Source of the DNA: Leadbetterella sp040829825
Lineage (GTDB): Bacteria; Bacteroidota; Bacteroidia; Cytophagales; Spirosomataceae
Assembly: GCF_040829825.1 (NCBI RefSeq)
Contig: NZ_JBFOLH010000008.1
Direction: 5' to 3' (one strand)
Length of the DNA: 64,000 nucleotides
The position numbers were made by a program, and so were the translations under genes. The notes below the pieces were generated by a model, which was given only the letters and a program-made list of their open reading frames with translations, was not told where the DNA came from and did no database searches. This document shows positions 27,171 through 36,056 of the stretch, piece by piece. Each line of letters opens with the position of its first letter. Position 1 is the stretch's first letter.

Positions 27171-27435
27171 TAGTCTGTTGTGGATTTATCTTACAAATAC
27201 GACCATCAATTAAATCATATCCTTGCTTGAGCAAATCCTTATATGCACCCCGAAGAACTTGCCCAAGTCCATTTATTAGCATAGTGATTGCTTCGTCTGA
27301 AAGCTCATCTTCATTTGAGCTCAATGAGGGACAACACAATGACGGCTCTTTGTTGCTACACAAAGACGTTTGTTGCCCCTCGTTAGGCTCAAACAGAATT
27401 ACGTCATTTTCATCTTTGTGTAGCTTTGTTACCAT
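27154..27435 (-). CDS. Small protein upstream of the second recombinase
   Basis: 93 aa, overlapping the recombinase start by 17 bp, which argues for translational coupling. A low-complexity middle (SLCSNKEPSLCCPSLSS) is followed by a helical end (AITMLINGLGQVLRGAYKDLLKQG). No family recognised. It may be a recombination directionality or regulatory partner, given position only. Confidence 0.55.
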   Translation of the reverse strand: MVTKLHKDENDVILFEPNEGQQTSLCSNKEPSLCCPSLSSNEDELSDEAITMLINGLGQVLRGAYKDLLKQGYDLIDGRICKINPQQTNEREE

Positions 27436-27609
27436 ACCATATTGAGTATTTAAAAAACAATAGCCTGCTAAGAATGGCGGCGTATTGTCAAACCTTTAAT
27501 ACTCTTTATGGTCTCATCTGTGTTGGTGTTTCGTAAGTCCCATTTTTGTAAAGAAAACCGTGCATTCTTGTCTCTATAAAAACAACTAAAGAGTTCATAC
27601 ACTGAATAG

Positions 27610-28773
27610 GTGTATGAATTAAAACCCTTCACCCCCATTGCCTATACCAACTGGAGAAACCGAAATCAACTATTCGGTATTAAACCTCAAGACAGATTAC
27701 AGCACATATACTGTATTGGGAAAACTGGTACCGGAAAGAGTACATTGCTTTGCAATATGGCTCTCGATGACATTCATAAAGGAAATGGTATCTGTGTTAT
27801 TGACCCTCATGCAGACACTATCGAAAGAATTATGCAAAGTATTCCGGAATACCGGAAACAAGATGTTGTTTTATTTGATGTCAGCAATATAGAATCTCTT
27901 CCGGCTTTTAACCCTCTGTTTAATGTACCGCCACATCAAAAACAGCTTGTTGCCTCTGAAATAGTTCTCATTTTTAAAAAGATGTTTGAGGAGAATTGGG
28001 GAAATAAATTGGAATACATTTTACGATTTGTCATACTTACGCTCCTTGATTATCCTAATGCTACCCTGCTTGATATTCATGCTCTATTGGTTGATAAAGA
28101 CTTCCGGAAGAAGGTTCTTCAGCATACTCAAAATCACTATATGCTTTCATTCTGGAATACAGAGTATGCACTCTATACACCCAGTGTCCAAGCAAGCACA
28201 ATCCTCCCTATCCTAAACAAGATTGGAGTATTCTTGGCAAATGATACCCTTAGAGGTATTTTCGGACAAAGAGAAAGTATCTCTATTGAATACTGTATTA
28301 ATGAACAAAAGATTTTGCTTTGCAACCTAGCCAAAGGAGTTGTTGGTGAAGACATAGCAAGCATTATCGGAAGTTTCCTCACAACTACTATCCAGGTTAC
28401 AGCTATGCGAAGGGCTTCACTTCCTCCGGAACAACGTACTCCATTCTATTTCTATCTTGATGAAGCACATTCATTCCTTTCCTCTTCTTTCTCTACTATG
28501 CTATCCGAAATCAGGAAGTTTGGCGTTGGCTTGTTCCTCACTCATCAGTTTATGGAGCAATTGGCTCCAGATATTCGAAGCGCCATATTAGGGAATGTTG
28601 GTACTATTATTTGTTTTCGACTAGGACTTGATGATGCAAAAGTGATGGAGAAAGAGTTCCACCCTGTCTTTACCTATGATGATTTTATGAATCTACCGAG
28701 ATTTCATATCTACATAAAACTCCTTATTGATGGGGCTAGTTCGAGGGGGTTTAGTGCCTTTATTCCAAAATAA
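27610..28773 (+). CDS. VirD4/TraD-like coupling ATPase (short form)
   Basis: 387 aa, GTG start at 27610. Walker A IGKTGTGKST (residues 36-45), CVIDPHADTIE after it, Walker B-like FYFYLDEAHSF, and the ALGN-type arginine/sensor region near LTHQFMEQL. This is the type IV secretion coupling protein / HerA-FtsK superfamily. No N-terminal membrane helices are present, so if it works in transfer it must dock on another protein. The larger paralogue at 30297 lies 1.5 kb downstream on the same strand. Role inferred: DNA pumping or segregation of the element. Confidence 0.8.
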   Translation: MYELKPFTPIAYTNWRNRNQLFGIKPQDRLQHIYCIGKTGTGKSTLLCNMALDDIHKGNGICVIDPHADTIERIMQSIPEYRKQDVVLFDVSNIESLPAFNPLFNVPPHQKQLVASEIVLIFKKMFEENWGNKLEYILRFVILTLLDYPNATLLDIHALLVDKDFRKKVLQHTQNHYMLSFWNTEYALYTPSVQASTILPILNKIGVFLANDTLRGIFGQRESISIEYCINEQKILLCNLAKGVVGEDIASIIGSFLTTTIQVTAMRRASLPPEQRTPFYFYLDEAHSFLSSSFSTMLSEIRKFGVGLFLTHQFMEQLAPDIRSAILGNVGTIICFRLGLDDAKVMEKEFHPVFTYDDFMNLPRFHIYIKLLIDGASSRGFSAFIPK

Positions 28774-29001
28774 TCTATAAAAATTTAAAACCGAAGCTGG
28801 ACTTCGGAAGAATTTTCGCTTAATATAAAACTTTTTAGAATTTTCCAAATTATTTTTTATTTAAGAGACGTTATCAGCTTGATGGTTTGATTATTTTCTA
28901 TAACTTTGCTGTTAGATAAATTTTAATCCTCCCGTTTTTTATTTTCTGTTTTTTTAGGGAGACTATCGTGAAGCGGAAAATCCGCTCTCTGATTTGAAAT
29001 C

Positions 29002-29035
29002 TAATCGATTAATTAAGTTTTAATCGATTAATTAA
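29002..29035. repeat. Two 15-bp direct repeats with internal palindromes
   Basis: TAATCGATTAATTAA occurs at 29002-29016 and 29021-29035, 19 bp apart. Each contains the palindrome TAATCGATTA, so a dimeric protein could bind each copy on nearly the same DNA face. They lie just upstream of the small ORF at 29040. Confidence 0.7.
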
Positions 29036-29039
29036 ATGT

Positions 29040-29192
29040 ATGAAAGACAAACAGAAAATGCCAGGCTCTTCGAGTAAGAAACCTGGCAAAAAAAGACGAT
29101 TTGAGCTACGCATATCTGTTGTAGCAGATACTGCTGGCATCCAAATCTTGATTAGCCCGCTTTACTACTTGTTGTTAAGCTCACTTTGGTAA
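29040..29192 (+). CDS. Possible small basic protein (50 aa)
   Basis: ATG 29040 to TAA 29192. Basic first half (KKPGKKRRFEL) and hydrophobic second half (ISPLYYLLLSSLW). It starts 4 bp after the direct repeats and is followed 13 bp later by a terminator, which supports a short transcribed unit. A GCCAGG/CCTGGC hairpin lies inside it, so the transcript could instead be a structured RNA. Confidence 0.3.
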   Translation: MKDKQKMPGSSSKKPGKKRRFELRISVVADTAGIQILISPLYYLLLSSLW

Positions 29193-29205
29193 AGCAAACG
29201 TTCAT

Positions 29206-29237
29206 GGAGACTCCCACAAAGGGGGTCTCTTTCTTTA
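29206..29237 (+). terminator. Intrinsic terminator
   Basis: GAGAC-T-CCC (29207-29215) / GGGG-GTCTC (29222-29229) followed by TTTCTTT. Confidence 0.6.
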
Positions 29238-29814
29238 AAAGGACATTTCAAAGAATTATAAAGAAAAAGAGCAAATATATTTATTGATTTTCTTATCTGT
29301 GATAATACTATAGACGAGTTGTGTTTGTCAATTTTAAATACTCTAAGTATCCACAATACAGTATTTGCTATATTGACTCTCATCGTTCTTTTTATTAATT
29401 ACCTTTTAACAACCAGAATTAGCTACGAAGCCATCTCAACTATCAGAATTTATATAAAATCTAAATAGCCGGAGGGCTTTATATCCTACAAAATTAATGG
29501 TTTATATTAATTTTCAAAAATCTTTTGCAAAAATCTTTTATATTACAACTACATTTTCTTCAACTACATTTACTAGAATTCTTAATTTCTAGTACTAAAA
29601 TAATATCTCTAACTCTAAAAACTCCAATTAATTTAACCACCACAATCTTGTATAACGTTTCTATAACAATTTATTGTGTAAAACAAATTAAATCATTACA
29701 TCTTTGTCTCTGTAATTAGAATATTCATTAATTTCTCCTTCTATTTAATCTGCTATTACTTGCTATTCCCATTTCATTAGTGCAATTTTATAAAGAACTT
29801 TATAAAAGCCACTT

Positions 29815-30294
29815 ATGAAATCTATCAGCCCTATACTTGCTCATTCATCTTTTTTCTTTGATGACTTGCAGCTCTCAGCCCGCGAGTTCTATGCCAAATT
29901 AGAACAAGCAGTACAGTCCTTTGAATATCCTAACCTCTCTTTATACCGAGTACTATTTACAGAAGGCGGCGCATTTTCAGCCCAAAGAGAATACCTCTGT
30001 ATTCAAAGCAAAGGGTACCTATTCTATATCTGTGCCGCCCCATACGGACGAAGTTTCTTTGTCTCATGGTGGCTTAAAGAACAAACCAATATTCTTTTTA
30101 TCATCCTCTTAACTATCCCCTTCTTAGGGAGATTGATAGCTCAAAGGACTAGCCAAAAAACGTTTTATCAATTCGATACTGAACTACTATTCAGAGAAAG
30201 TATTGAACGAATTATCAAAGCCACCATTGAAGAGCTAAAACACTCAAAAGGACTCCGTAAAAAGTCATTAGATGCTAACAAAAACCATGACTGA
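29815..30294 (+). CDS. Membrane-associated protein coupled to the large ATPase
   Basis: 159 aa. One hydrophobic segment (about residues 92-108, ILFIILLTIPFLGRLI) in a protein otherwise helical with a basic C-terminus. The stop lies 2 bp before the ATG of the large VirD4-like ATPase, so the two are one operon. It could be the membrane anchor that the soluble ATPase lacks (inference). Confidence 0.7.
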   Translation: MKSISPILAHSSFFFDDLQLSAREFYAKLEQAVQSFEYPNLSLYRVLFTEGGAFSAQREYLCIQSKGYLFYICAAPYGRSFFVSWWLKEQTNILFIILLTIPFLGRLIAQRTSQKTFYQFDTELLFRESIERIIKATIEELKHSKGLRKKSLDANKNHD

Positions 30295-30296
30295 TA

Positions 30297-33203
30297 ATGG
30301 GACTTTCGCAATCACAGGCATTAACAACTCAGTTCTATGACTGGGAAATACGAGGTCGGGGATGGATGGTTACTAAAGAGCCAATTGACCTTGAACCTCC
30401 TTTTCATCCGTTCTTTGGGCATAGTGTTGAAACCCCATATATTGATGATGGCAAACATGAGACATTCTTCAGTCGAGCTATACAAAAACTTTTCCCAACA
30501 GAGAAACCCAAAGGATATTCATATACCCCACCGGAATACATAGCATTCCCGGCTTTAGAAGACTCTAAGCTAGTTGCATATCGCATTCTCTATTCTAAGC
30601 ATACGAATATCCGGATAGAGCAAATGGAGCAGTTGTATAAGGTATGCGTACACTGCTCATACCCTATCAGTTTTGAACTGGTGGGAACGGAAAAAGACAT
30701 CACTTCATACCTCATCTGTGGCAAATCAGATGCTCCATATCTATATAGCCAACTTAAAGCATTCTTTCCTTCATTAGGCATACAACAAGATACGGACTAT
30801 ATTACCCAAATCATTGACTTTACTTCCCTTATCCAAATAACTGATTTTGGACTGGCAGAGGAATTTATGAGACCGCTCGCTATGTCTTCCGGTGGCAATA
30901 CAGACAGTTATACAAGTCTCTTTGGAGTATTTGAGCAACTGCAAGCCGGGCAACGTATCACGCTACAAATACTTTTCAAGCATGCAGTAAATGACTGGAC
31001 GGAAAGCATCATAACTTCCGTCTCTGACGAAAACTCTTCAAGCTCATTCTTTATTGATGCTCCGGAAATGCCTCGACTGGCATCCGAAAAGGTCTCCTCT
31101 CCCATATTGGGCGTTTGTGTTCGTTTGATTGCTCAGGCAACAAGTGAAGCCGAAGCAAGAGCAATACTGAGTATGGCAGCAGCCTCATATGTCACTGCCT
31201 CTCAGTCCCCACATAACCATCTGTTAGAGTTAATCCCGGAGTTGTACCCCCTTGAAAATAGAATGTACGATGTGCTGTATAGAACAACGCATCGTTTTGG
31301 CATGCTGTTAAACATAAAGGAGCTTTGTACACTCGCACATTTCCCCACCAGCTCTACAGGAACAAGCAAGCTCATACAGAGCTTGCAGACAACAAAAGCA
31401 GCTCCAAGCAGTGTACAAGGACATACGTATGTACTGGGCAAAAATATCCATCATGGGCAAGAAATAACTGTTTCGCTATCACTCGAACAACGCCTCCGGC
31501 ACACTCATATTATTGGCGTTTCCGGCTCTCGCAAATCCTCATTCATGCTCTCTCTCATCACCCAAGACATTGCTGCCGGTCATGGGTTTGCCGTCTTTGA
31601 CCCGCACGGAGATTTGATTGAATCTATTTTGCCTTTTGTACCAAAAGAGAGAATTAAAGATGTGGTACTGATTGACCCTAATGACCCGTTTCCTGTTGGG
31701 TTAAATATTCTCTCCGCCCACTCAGATATTGAAAGAGAGGTATTAGCAAGTGATTTGGTGGCGGCATTCAAACGGTTTAGTACAAGCTGGGGAGACCAGA
31801 TGAACAGCATATTCGCAAATACTATCATTGCGTTCTTAGAGAATACTCGTACCGGTACAATTGCTGATGTCAGGCGATTCTTGATTGAAAAAGACTTCCG
31901 AGAACAAATACTCCGCACTGTCACCGACCCCGCTATTGTCTATTACTGGCAAAAAGAATTCCCTCTCCTCAAAGGAACCTCCATTGCTTCTATCCTCACC
32001 CGTCTTGATACATTCCTCCGTCCAAAGTTGATTCGTCAAATGGTTTCTCAAAAAGAAGGGTTGAATTTTCAAGCCCTGATGGATGAGAATAAAATCATTT
32101 TAATGAAGCTATCAGAAGGTATCATTGGAGCGGAAAACAGCTATCTGTTAGGAACATTCATTGTCTCTAAACTGCAGCAAGCCGCAATGGCAAGGCAAGC
32201 AATTGCAGAGGATAAACGAAAGCCGTTTTTCATGTACCTGGACGAATTTCAACACTTCATTACACCCTCGCTCTCCTCAATGTTAACTGGGGTTCGCAAG
32301 TATAGTGTTGGGTTAGTACTGGCACACCAAAATATGGAACAAATAGCTGGTGTTGATTCAACTCTGGCTGCTGCCACAGCCTCGGCATATACCCGAATTT
32401 GTTTCCGATTGGGTGACAATGATGCCAAACGATTAGCCGGGTCGTTTCACTCCTTCGCTCCGGAAGACTTTCTTAACCTCCCAGCAGGTCAAGCTATTGT
32501 TAGAGCAGGAAAACGTGAAGATGACTTTTCACTAATTGCTACAACCCTGCTTCCTTCCAAAGAGGCAGGATTTATTTCCGAAATCATACAGTACTCACGT
32601 AATACGTATAGCAAAATACTGCCGGTTGAAGTGGTAGCGGTAGAGTCACCAGCCCTCCCGATACAAGAGATTCCTTCTCCCCCACCAACTACCTCAAAAC
32701 GACCCACTCCACCACCAAAAGCTCCAACGCAGCATAGATATTATCAGCTACTGATTAAAAAGGTTGCCGAAAGCCAAGGGTACAAGGCTTCGCTTGAAAT
32801 GCCGACTCCTGACGGGAAAGGCAGGGTTGATATTCTGCTTGAAAGAAATGGAGAAAGTATTGCGGTGGAAATTTCTGAAACAACAGATGCTCAGTGGGAA
32901 ATACATAATATCCAAAAGTGTATCGCAGCAAATTACACAAAAGTCTTTGCGTGTGTAGAAGATATTGGTACCCGTCAAAGATTGAGGCAATTGGTACAAG
33001 AAATGCAGCTACGCTCTGATATAGTATCTATTGGCTCTGTTCAGGAACTTATCACCCAATTACAACAAAAGACACCGGATACCGTCATTGAGGAGCGAAA
33101 GAAGGGGTATAGGGTCAAAGTGCAGCATAAAGCTATCACACCGGAAGAGGCTCAGATTAAACGAGCAATTATAGAGAGTATCGCAAAGAACACAAAGCCA
33201 TGA
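30297..33203 (+). CDS. Large VirD4/TraD-like ATPase with altered P-loop and nuclease-like C-terminal domain
   Basis: 968 aa. About 1-380 is an unassigned N-terminal domain; 390-770 is the coupling-protein ATPase core (HIIGVSGSRKSS, FAVFDPHGDLIE, Walker B-like FFMYLDEFQHF, LVLAHQNMEQI); a Pro-rich linker (about 785-815) follows; 820-968 is a small alpha/beta domain with RVDILLERNGESIAVEIS, which looks like PD-(D/E)xK but has Ser860 in place of Lys. In the P-loop, Arg412 stands where Gly is expected (GxxGxGKS). Both changes suggest a protein that binds rather than cuts or hydrolyses, unless family members share them. It ends exactly where the convergent XRE gene ends. Confidence 0.82.
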   Translation: MGLSQSQALTTQFYDWEIRGRGWMVTKEPIDLEPPFHPFFGHSVETPYIDDGKHETFFSRAIQKLFPTEKPKGYSYTPPEYIAFPALEDSKLVAYRILYSKHTNIRIEQMEQLYKVCVHCSYPISFELVGTEKDITSYLICGKSDAPYLYSQLKAFFPSLGIQQDTDYITQIIDFTSLIQITDFGLAEEFMRPLAMSSGGNTDSYTSLFGVFEQLQAGQRITLQILFKHAVNDWTESIITSVSDENSSSSFFIDAPEMPRLASEKVSSPILGVCVRLIAQATSEAEARAILSMAAASYVTASQSPHNHLLELIPELYPLENRMYDVLYRTTHRFGMLLNIKELCTLAHFPTSSTGTSKLIQSLQTTKAAPSSVQGHTYVLGKNIHHGQEITVSLSLEQRLRHTHIIGVSGSRKSSFMLSLITQDIAAGHGFAVFDPHGDLIESILPFVPKERIKDVVLIDPNDPFPVGLNILSAHSDIEREVLASDLVAAFKRFSTSWGDQMNSIFANTIIAFLENTRTGTIADVRRFLIEKDFREQILRTVTDPAIVYYWQKEFPLLKGTSIASILTRLDTFLRPKLIRQMVSQKEGLNFQALMDENKIILMKLSEGIIGAENSYLLGTFIVSKLQQAAMARQAIAEDKRKPFFMYLDEFQHFITPSLSSMLTGVRKYSVGLVLAHQNMEQIAGVDSTLAAATASAYTRICFRLGDNDAKRLAGSFHSFAPEDFLNLPAGQAIVRAGKREDDFSLIATTLLPSKEAGFISEIIQYSRNTYSKILPVEVVAVESPALPIQEIPSPPPTTSKRPTPPPKAPTQHRYYQLLIKKVAESQGYKASLEMPTPDGKGRVDILLERNGESIAVEISETTDAQWEIHNIQKCIAANYTKVFACVEDIGTRQRLRQLVQEMQLRSDIVSIGSVQELITQLQQKTPDTVIEERKKGYRVKVQHKAITPEEAQIKRAIIESIAKNTKP

Positions 33204-33599
33204 TTACTTATCGCCCAAGAGCTTTTCTATAATCTTTTGCAGGCGTTCAATCTCTATATTTTTTGAGGCAATCGTCTCATCCTTTGCGGTGAGGAGTGCT
33301 TCATATAGTTCTTTCACTTTCTGAGAAGCATCCTGAGAATCAGAATTATACTCATTTATATATCCTACCTTTGTCCCCCTATTATTTGGTATATGAAACA
33401 CAACTGGCTGCTGATTCACCAAGTCAGCGGGATTTACATCAAGAACCTTGGCAATTTTATCGAGCATATCAGTTGTAACAGCGATTTTGTTACTTTCATA
33501 GAGAGAGTATGTACTTTGAGAAATATTAAGGCTATCGGCGACATTCTCCTGAGAAAGTCCCCTCATTTCACGTATCATTCTAATTTTTGCTCCGTACAT
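33204..33599 (-). CDS. XRE-family regulator with C-terminal coiled coil
   Basis: 131 aa. HTH_3 domain in residues 1-62 (IRMIREMRGLSQENVADSLNISQSTYSLYE), then a linker and a leucine-rich coiled coil (VKELYEALLTAKDETIASKNIEIERLQKII) for dimerisation. The stop abuts the stop of the large ATPase with no gap. Its promoter must lie in the structured region 33600-34124. Confidence 0.82.
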   Translation of the reverse strand: MYGAKIRMIREMRGLSQENVADSLNISQSTYSLYESNKIAVTTDMLDKIAKVLDVNPADLVNQQPVVFHIPNNRGTKVGYINEYNSDSQDASQKVKELYEALLTAKDETIASKNIEIERLQKIIEKLLGDK

Positions 33600-33711
33600 G
33601 GTATCAAAGGTATAAAGAAAAATTGTATCAGTAATATTTTATTAAACTGGTTAATAGGGATTTTTTCTAACCCCTTACATCTTTGGGTCGAAATTAATTT
33701 TTCATAGACAC

Positions 33712-33778
33712 CATCATAGTAATATGATGAATAATGAATACTATACCCAAAAGCTTTTTGTTTTTGGGTATTTTTATT
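33712..33778 (+). ncRNA. Hairpin-terminator module A
   Basis: CATCATA (33712-33718) / TATGATG (33723-33729), then ATGAATAC, then a second stem ATACCCAAAA (33743-33752) / TTTTTGGGTAT (33760-33770) with T-rich tail. No ORF precedes it on this strand, so it looks like the 3' end of a small RNA. It shares its layout with module B. Confidence 0.45.
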
Positions 33779-33928
33779 TTCATACAATAACGTAAAATTA
33801 GATACACTTATACAAACGTAAATGCATATAAAAAATAAGAAACAGTTTGTATACTTCTCTCTTTCTTTTATTTTTGTCGTAACAACGTTGATTTGAAGTA
33901 ATTTAAGATACGGATTAGTAGAAACGAT

Positions 33929-33990
33929 GTATTCATAGATATATCTATGAATACCAGCCCAAAGCCACTATGGTTTTGGGCTTTTTTGTT
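33929..33990 (+). ncRNA. Hairpin-terminator module B with a 26-bp perfect palindrome
   Basis: Bases 33929-33954 are a perfect 26-bp palindrome (half-site GTATTCATAGATA), directly followed by AGCCCAAA (33956-33963) / TTTTGGGCT (33974-33982) and a T-run. The order matches module A: stem, ATGAATAC, CCCAAA/TTTTGGG stem, T-run. It lies 135 bp upstream of the exported-protein genes. The palindrome could also be an operator. The remainder of 33600-34124 shows no gene. Confidence 0.45.
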
Positions 33991-34124
33991 TCCTTATTCT
34001 TTATTTTGACCATTATTGCCTAACTATTTTCACTCATATTAATGTGCTTAATAAAGTATTAATTCTACTCATAACACTTTCTCTCTCTTCCATAGATATT
34101 TGTTTTCCTAACCATTATCCCTTT

Positions 34125-34694
34125 ATGAAAACAACTATTCTTCTATTTTTCATTATCATCTGTAGCAATTTTGTGTACGCCCAACAATGTAAAACCAAAG
34201 TAGAAATTGATGATTTTTCCGGAGAAACTAAACTATACTCTCAGCCTATTGAGATAGTTGCGCGAAATAAATTTGCAGTTATTAAAGGAGAACACCAATC
34301 AACTGGATGGTTTTTGCGAATATCATTCGAGAAAGAAAATGGTATTCAGATGCATGTGAGACACGAATCTACACATACCTATAACCCTTCATTAGTAACC
34401 GCATTCGACATAAAATTCAATGATGGTTCTGTCATTCGGTTGAGTAACCCCAAAGATATGGGTGTACAAGTGGGTAAGCTGATTGGAAAAAGAGCAAAAG
34501 TATACTCTTCCCTGTTCTCTTTAACTGAAGAACAACTCGATGCCTTTGTACTTAATAAGATTGTTAAGTGTCGAGCGGTATTTGCTGATAACTACCTAGA
34601 CCCTACGTATGAAAAAGAAGTAAAGGATAGCCAAGCAACTCTAGTACAGAAAGAGGCTAAGTGCTTTTTGGAAACCATGGTAAACCAAGAATAA
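34125..34694 (+). CDS. Exported protein of unknown function
   Basis: 189 aa from the ATG at 34125, chosen because it begins a signal peptide ending in VYAQ. The mature part (KTKVEIDDFSGETKLYSQPIEIV...) is a small beta-rich domain with a conserved-looking DxFSGE start, no catalytic motif. First of four exported-protein genes in a row on the plus strand. Confidence 0.7.
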   Translation: MKTTILLFFIIICSNFVYAQQCKTKVEIDDFSGETKLYSQPIEIVARNKFAVIKGEHQSTGWFLRISFEKENGIQMHVRHESTHTYNPSLVTAFDIKFNDGSVIRLSNPKDMGVQVGKLIGKRAKVYSSLFSLTEEQLDAFVLNKIVKCRAVFADNYLDPTYEKEVKDSQATLVQKEAKCFLETMVNQE

Positions 34695-34701
34695 TACTAC
34701 T

Positions 34702-35385
34702 ATGAGAACTCTATTTTATCTATGTTTAGTTGTTACTGCTTCCTCTTGTAATGTATTCTCAGAACCTGCTACTACTGGACTCTCAAAGGACATCACAAAT
34801 GCCATACCTGAGTGGCTCATTGAACAACTGCAATCAGAGAACATGATTCATGAAGGAAAACGCCCGCCTAATATTGAGGGTAGTTATCTTCTATCCCCTC
34901 ATACCTTAGTTAAAACATATAATGATGACACTAAAGATATTCGTCCAGGCAATATATTTAATGCGCTCTCATATACATTTCACGGCCAATCCTCAAAAAA
35001 TCAAAAGATTTCCCTAACATATTATGATGAGGCAGCAGACGAAACAGGGGAAGCAAAAAATGGGTATGTTTCCGGAAATGGCAATTACTTTACCGTTTTT
35101 GCAAATAGTACTGGAAAATCTGAAGGTATAAGCTATGGGGCAATATTCATTGTCTCAGGAGAAATCACCCCCACTGGTATTAAAAATTTACGAGAATCCA
35201 TAACCATCACATATAAACTTCTAGATTTTAATAATAAACTTATGTCTAAAGGAGCCACTAGAATTTTTAAGGATGGTGACGGGTTCTCTGAAAAATATAG
35301 CGGCAGATTCAGAATAAATGCTGACAAAGAAAAGATGAATGCCTCTCTCCTGTGTACTATCTGTACAAACAATTCAAATAACTGA
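34702..35385 (+). CDS. Lipoprotein of unknown function
   Basis: 227 aa. Signal peptide with lipobox VTASSC. The mature chain is beta-rich with no recognised domain. It starts 7 bp after the previous stop, so it is co-transcribed. Confidence 0.7.
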   Translation: MRTLFYLCLVVTASSCNVFSEPATTGLSKDITNAIPEWLIEQLQSENMIHEGKRPPNIEGSYLLSPHTLVKTYNDDTKDIRPGNIFNALSYTFHGQSSKNQKISLTYYDEAADETGEAKNGYVSGNGNYFTVFANSTGKSEGISYGAIFIVSGEITPTGIKNLRESITITYKLLDFNNKLMSKGATRIFKDGDGFSEKYSGRFRINADKEKMNASLLCTICTNNSNN

Positions 35386-35402
35386 TATATATCCCTATTC
35401 CC

Positions 35403-36041
35403 ATGAAAAAAATACTAGCTCTTTTTATATTCCTCTGCTTTGTTATTTCCTCTATCAACGCTCAAACTATTCGAGCAAAAGGAGGACTGAATGTGAATAC
35501 CATATCTCTTCGTTCCCCATACGGGAATGAAAGCATAACTGCCCATATCGGCTTCCACTTAGGAGGAACTATAGACATTCCCATATACGAAAAACTTTCC
35601 ATTGAAAGCGGACTACTCGTATCACAAAAAGGGTTTAGAGAAGTTTATTCTGAAGAAGAATTCCGCTATAGTCCAGTCTATTTAGATATTCCGACAGTCG
35701 GTAAATACAAATATGAGTTGAATAATACCTTTTCTGTCTATGGTACATTGGGTATTTATTTAGGATTTGGTATTGGAGGTTTTACTCGAAAAATTGATAC
35801 TTTCCAGGGAATAAATTCATATAAAAAGCCTATTATTTGGGGAAGTCATTACAACGCTGATTTCAAAGCAGCGGACGCAGGTATTATACTAGGAGGTGGA
35901 ATTGAATTTAATGTATTTCAAGTTGGTATTTCTCATACTATTGGCGTAGCAAATATCTCACCGTACAGTATGGCTGGATATAACTTAGCTAACAGAGTTT
36001 TTTCACTTTCGCTTGGCTATAAACTATCTGAATCTAATTAA
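35403..36041 (+). CDS. Outer-membrane beta-barrel protein (PorT/OmpW-like small porin type)
   Basis: 212 aa. Signal peptide ending SINAQ, then alternating strands with Gly/aromatic ends (GGLNVNTISL, FHLGGTIDIPI, LSIESGLLVSQKG, GGGIEFNVFQVGISHTIG) and a C-terminal strand ending in an aromatic-rich LSLGYKL, typical of Bacteroidota small barrels. Seventeen bp after the lipoprotein gene. Bacteroidota-specific export features show that the element is adapted to this phylum. Confidence 0.72.
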   Translation: MKKILALFIFLCFVISSINAQTIRAKGGLNVNTISLRSPYGNESITAHIGFHLGGTIDIPIYEKLSIESGLLVSQKGFREVYSEEEFRYSPVYLDIPTVGKYKYELNNTFSVYGTLGIYLGFGIGGFTRKIDTFQGINSYKKPIIWGSHYNADFKAADAGIILGGGIEFNVFQVGISHTIGVANISPYSMAGYNLANRVFSLSLGYKLSESN

Positions 36042-36056
36042 AGAACCTTCACTTGT

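Larger units (their letters stand above)
28774..29814. other. 1-kb regulatory or origin-like intergenic region between the two ATPase genes
   Basis: AT-rich and rich in secondary structure. It holds CCGAAG...CTTCGG (28791-28807, weak terminator of the upstream gene), AGCGGA...TCCGCT near 28973-28987, two 15-bp direct repeats (29002-29035), a possible 50-aa ORF (29040-29192) and a terminator (29206-29237). From 29240 to 29814 I see only AT-rich sequence without a convincing gene. The position between coupling-ATPase genes makes it a candidate origin of transfer or replication. Confidence 0.4.

Noticed and set aside
29165..29383. 72-codon minus-strand ORF
   Set aside because: It overlaps a terminator hairpin and has AT-driven composition; no start context or homology supports it.
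27610..33203. Complete conjugation system (ICE)
   Set aside because: Only coupling-type ATPases are visible; no relaxase, VirB4, or mating-pore genes can be supported.
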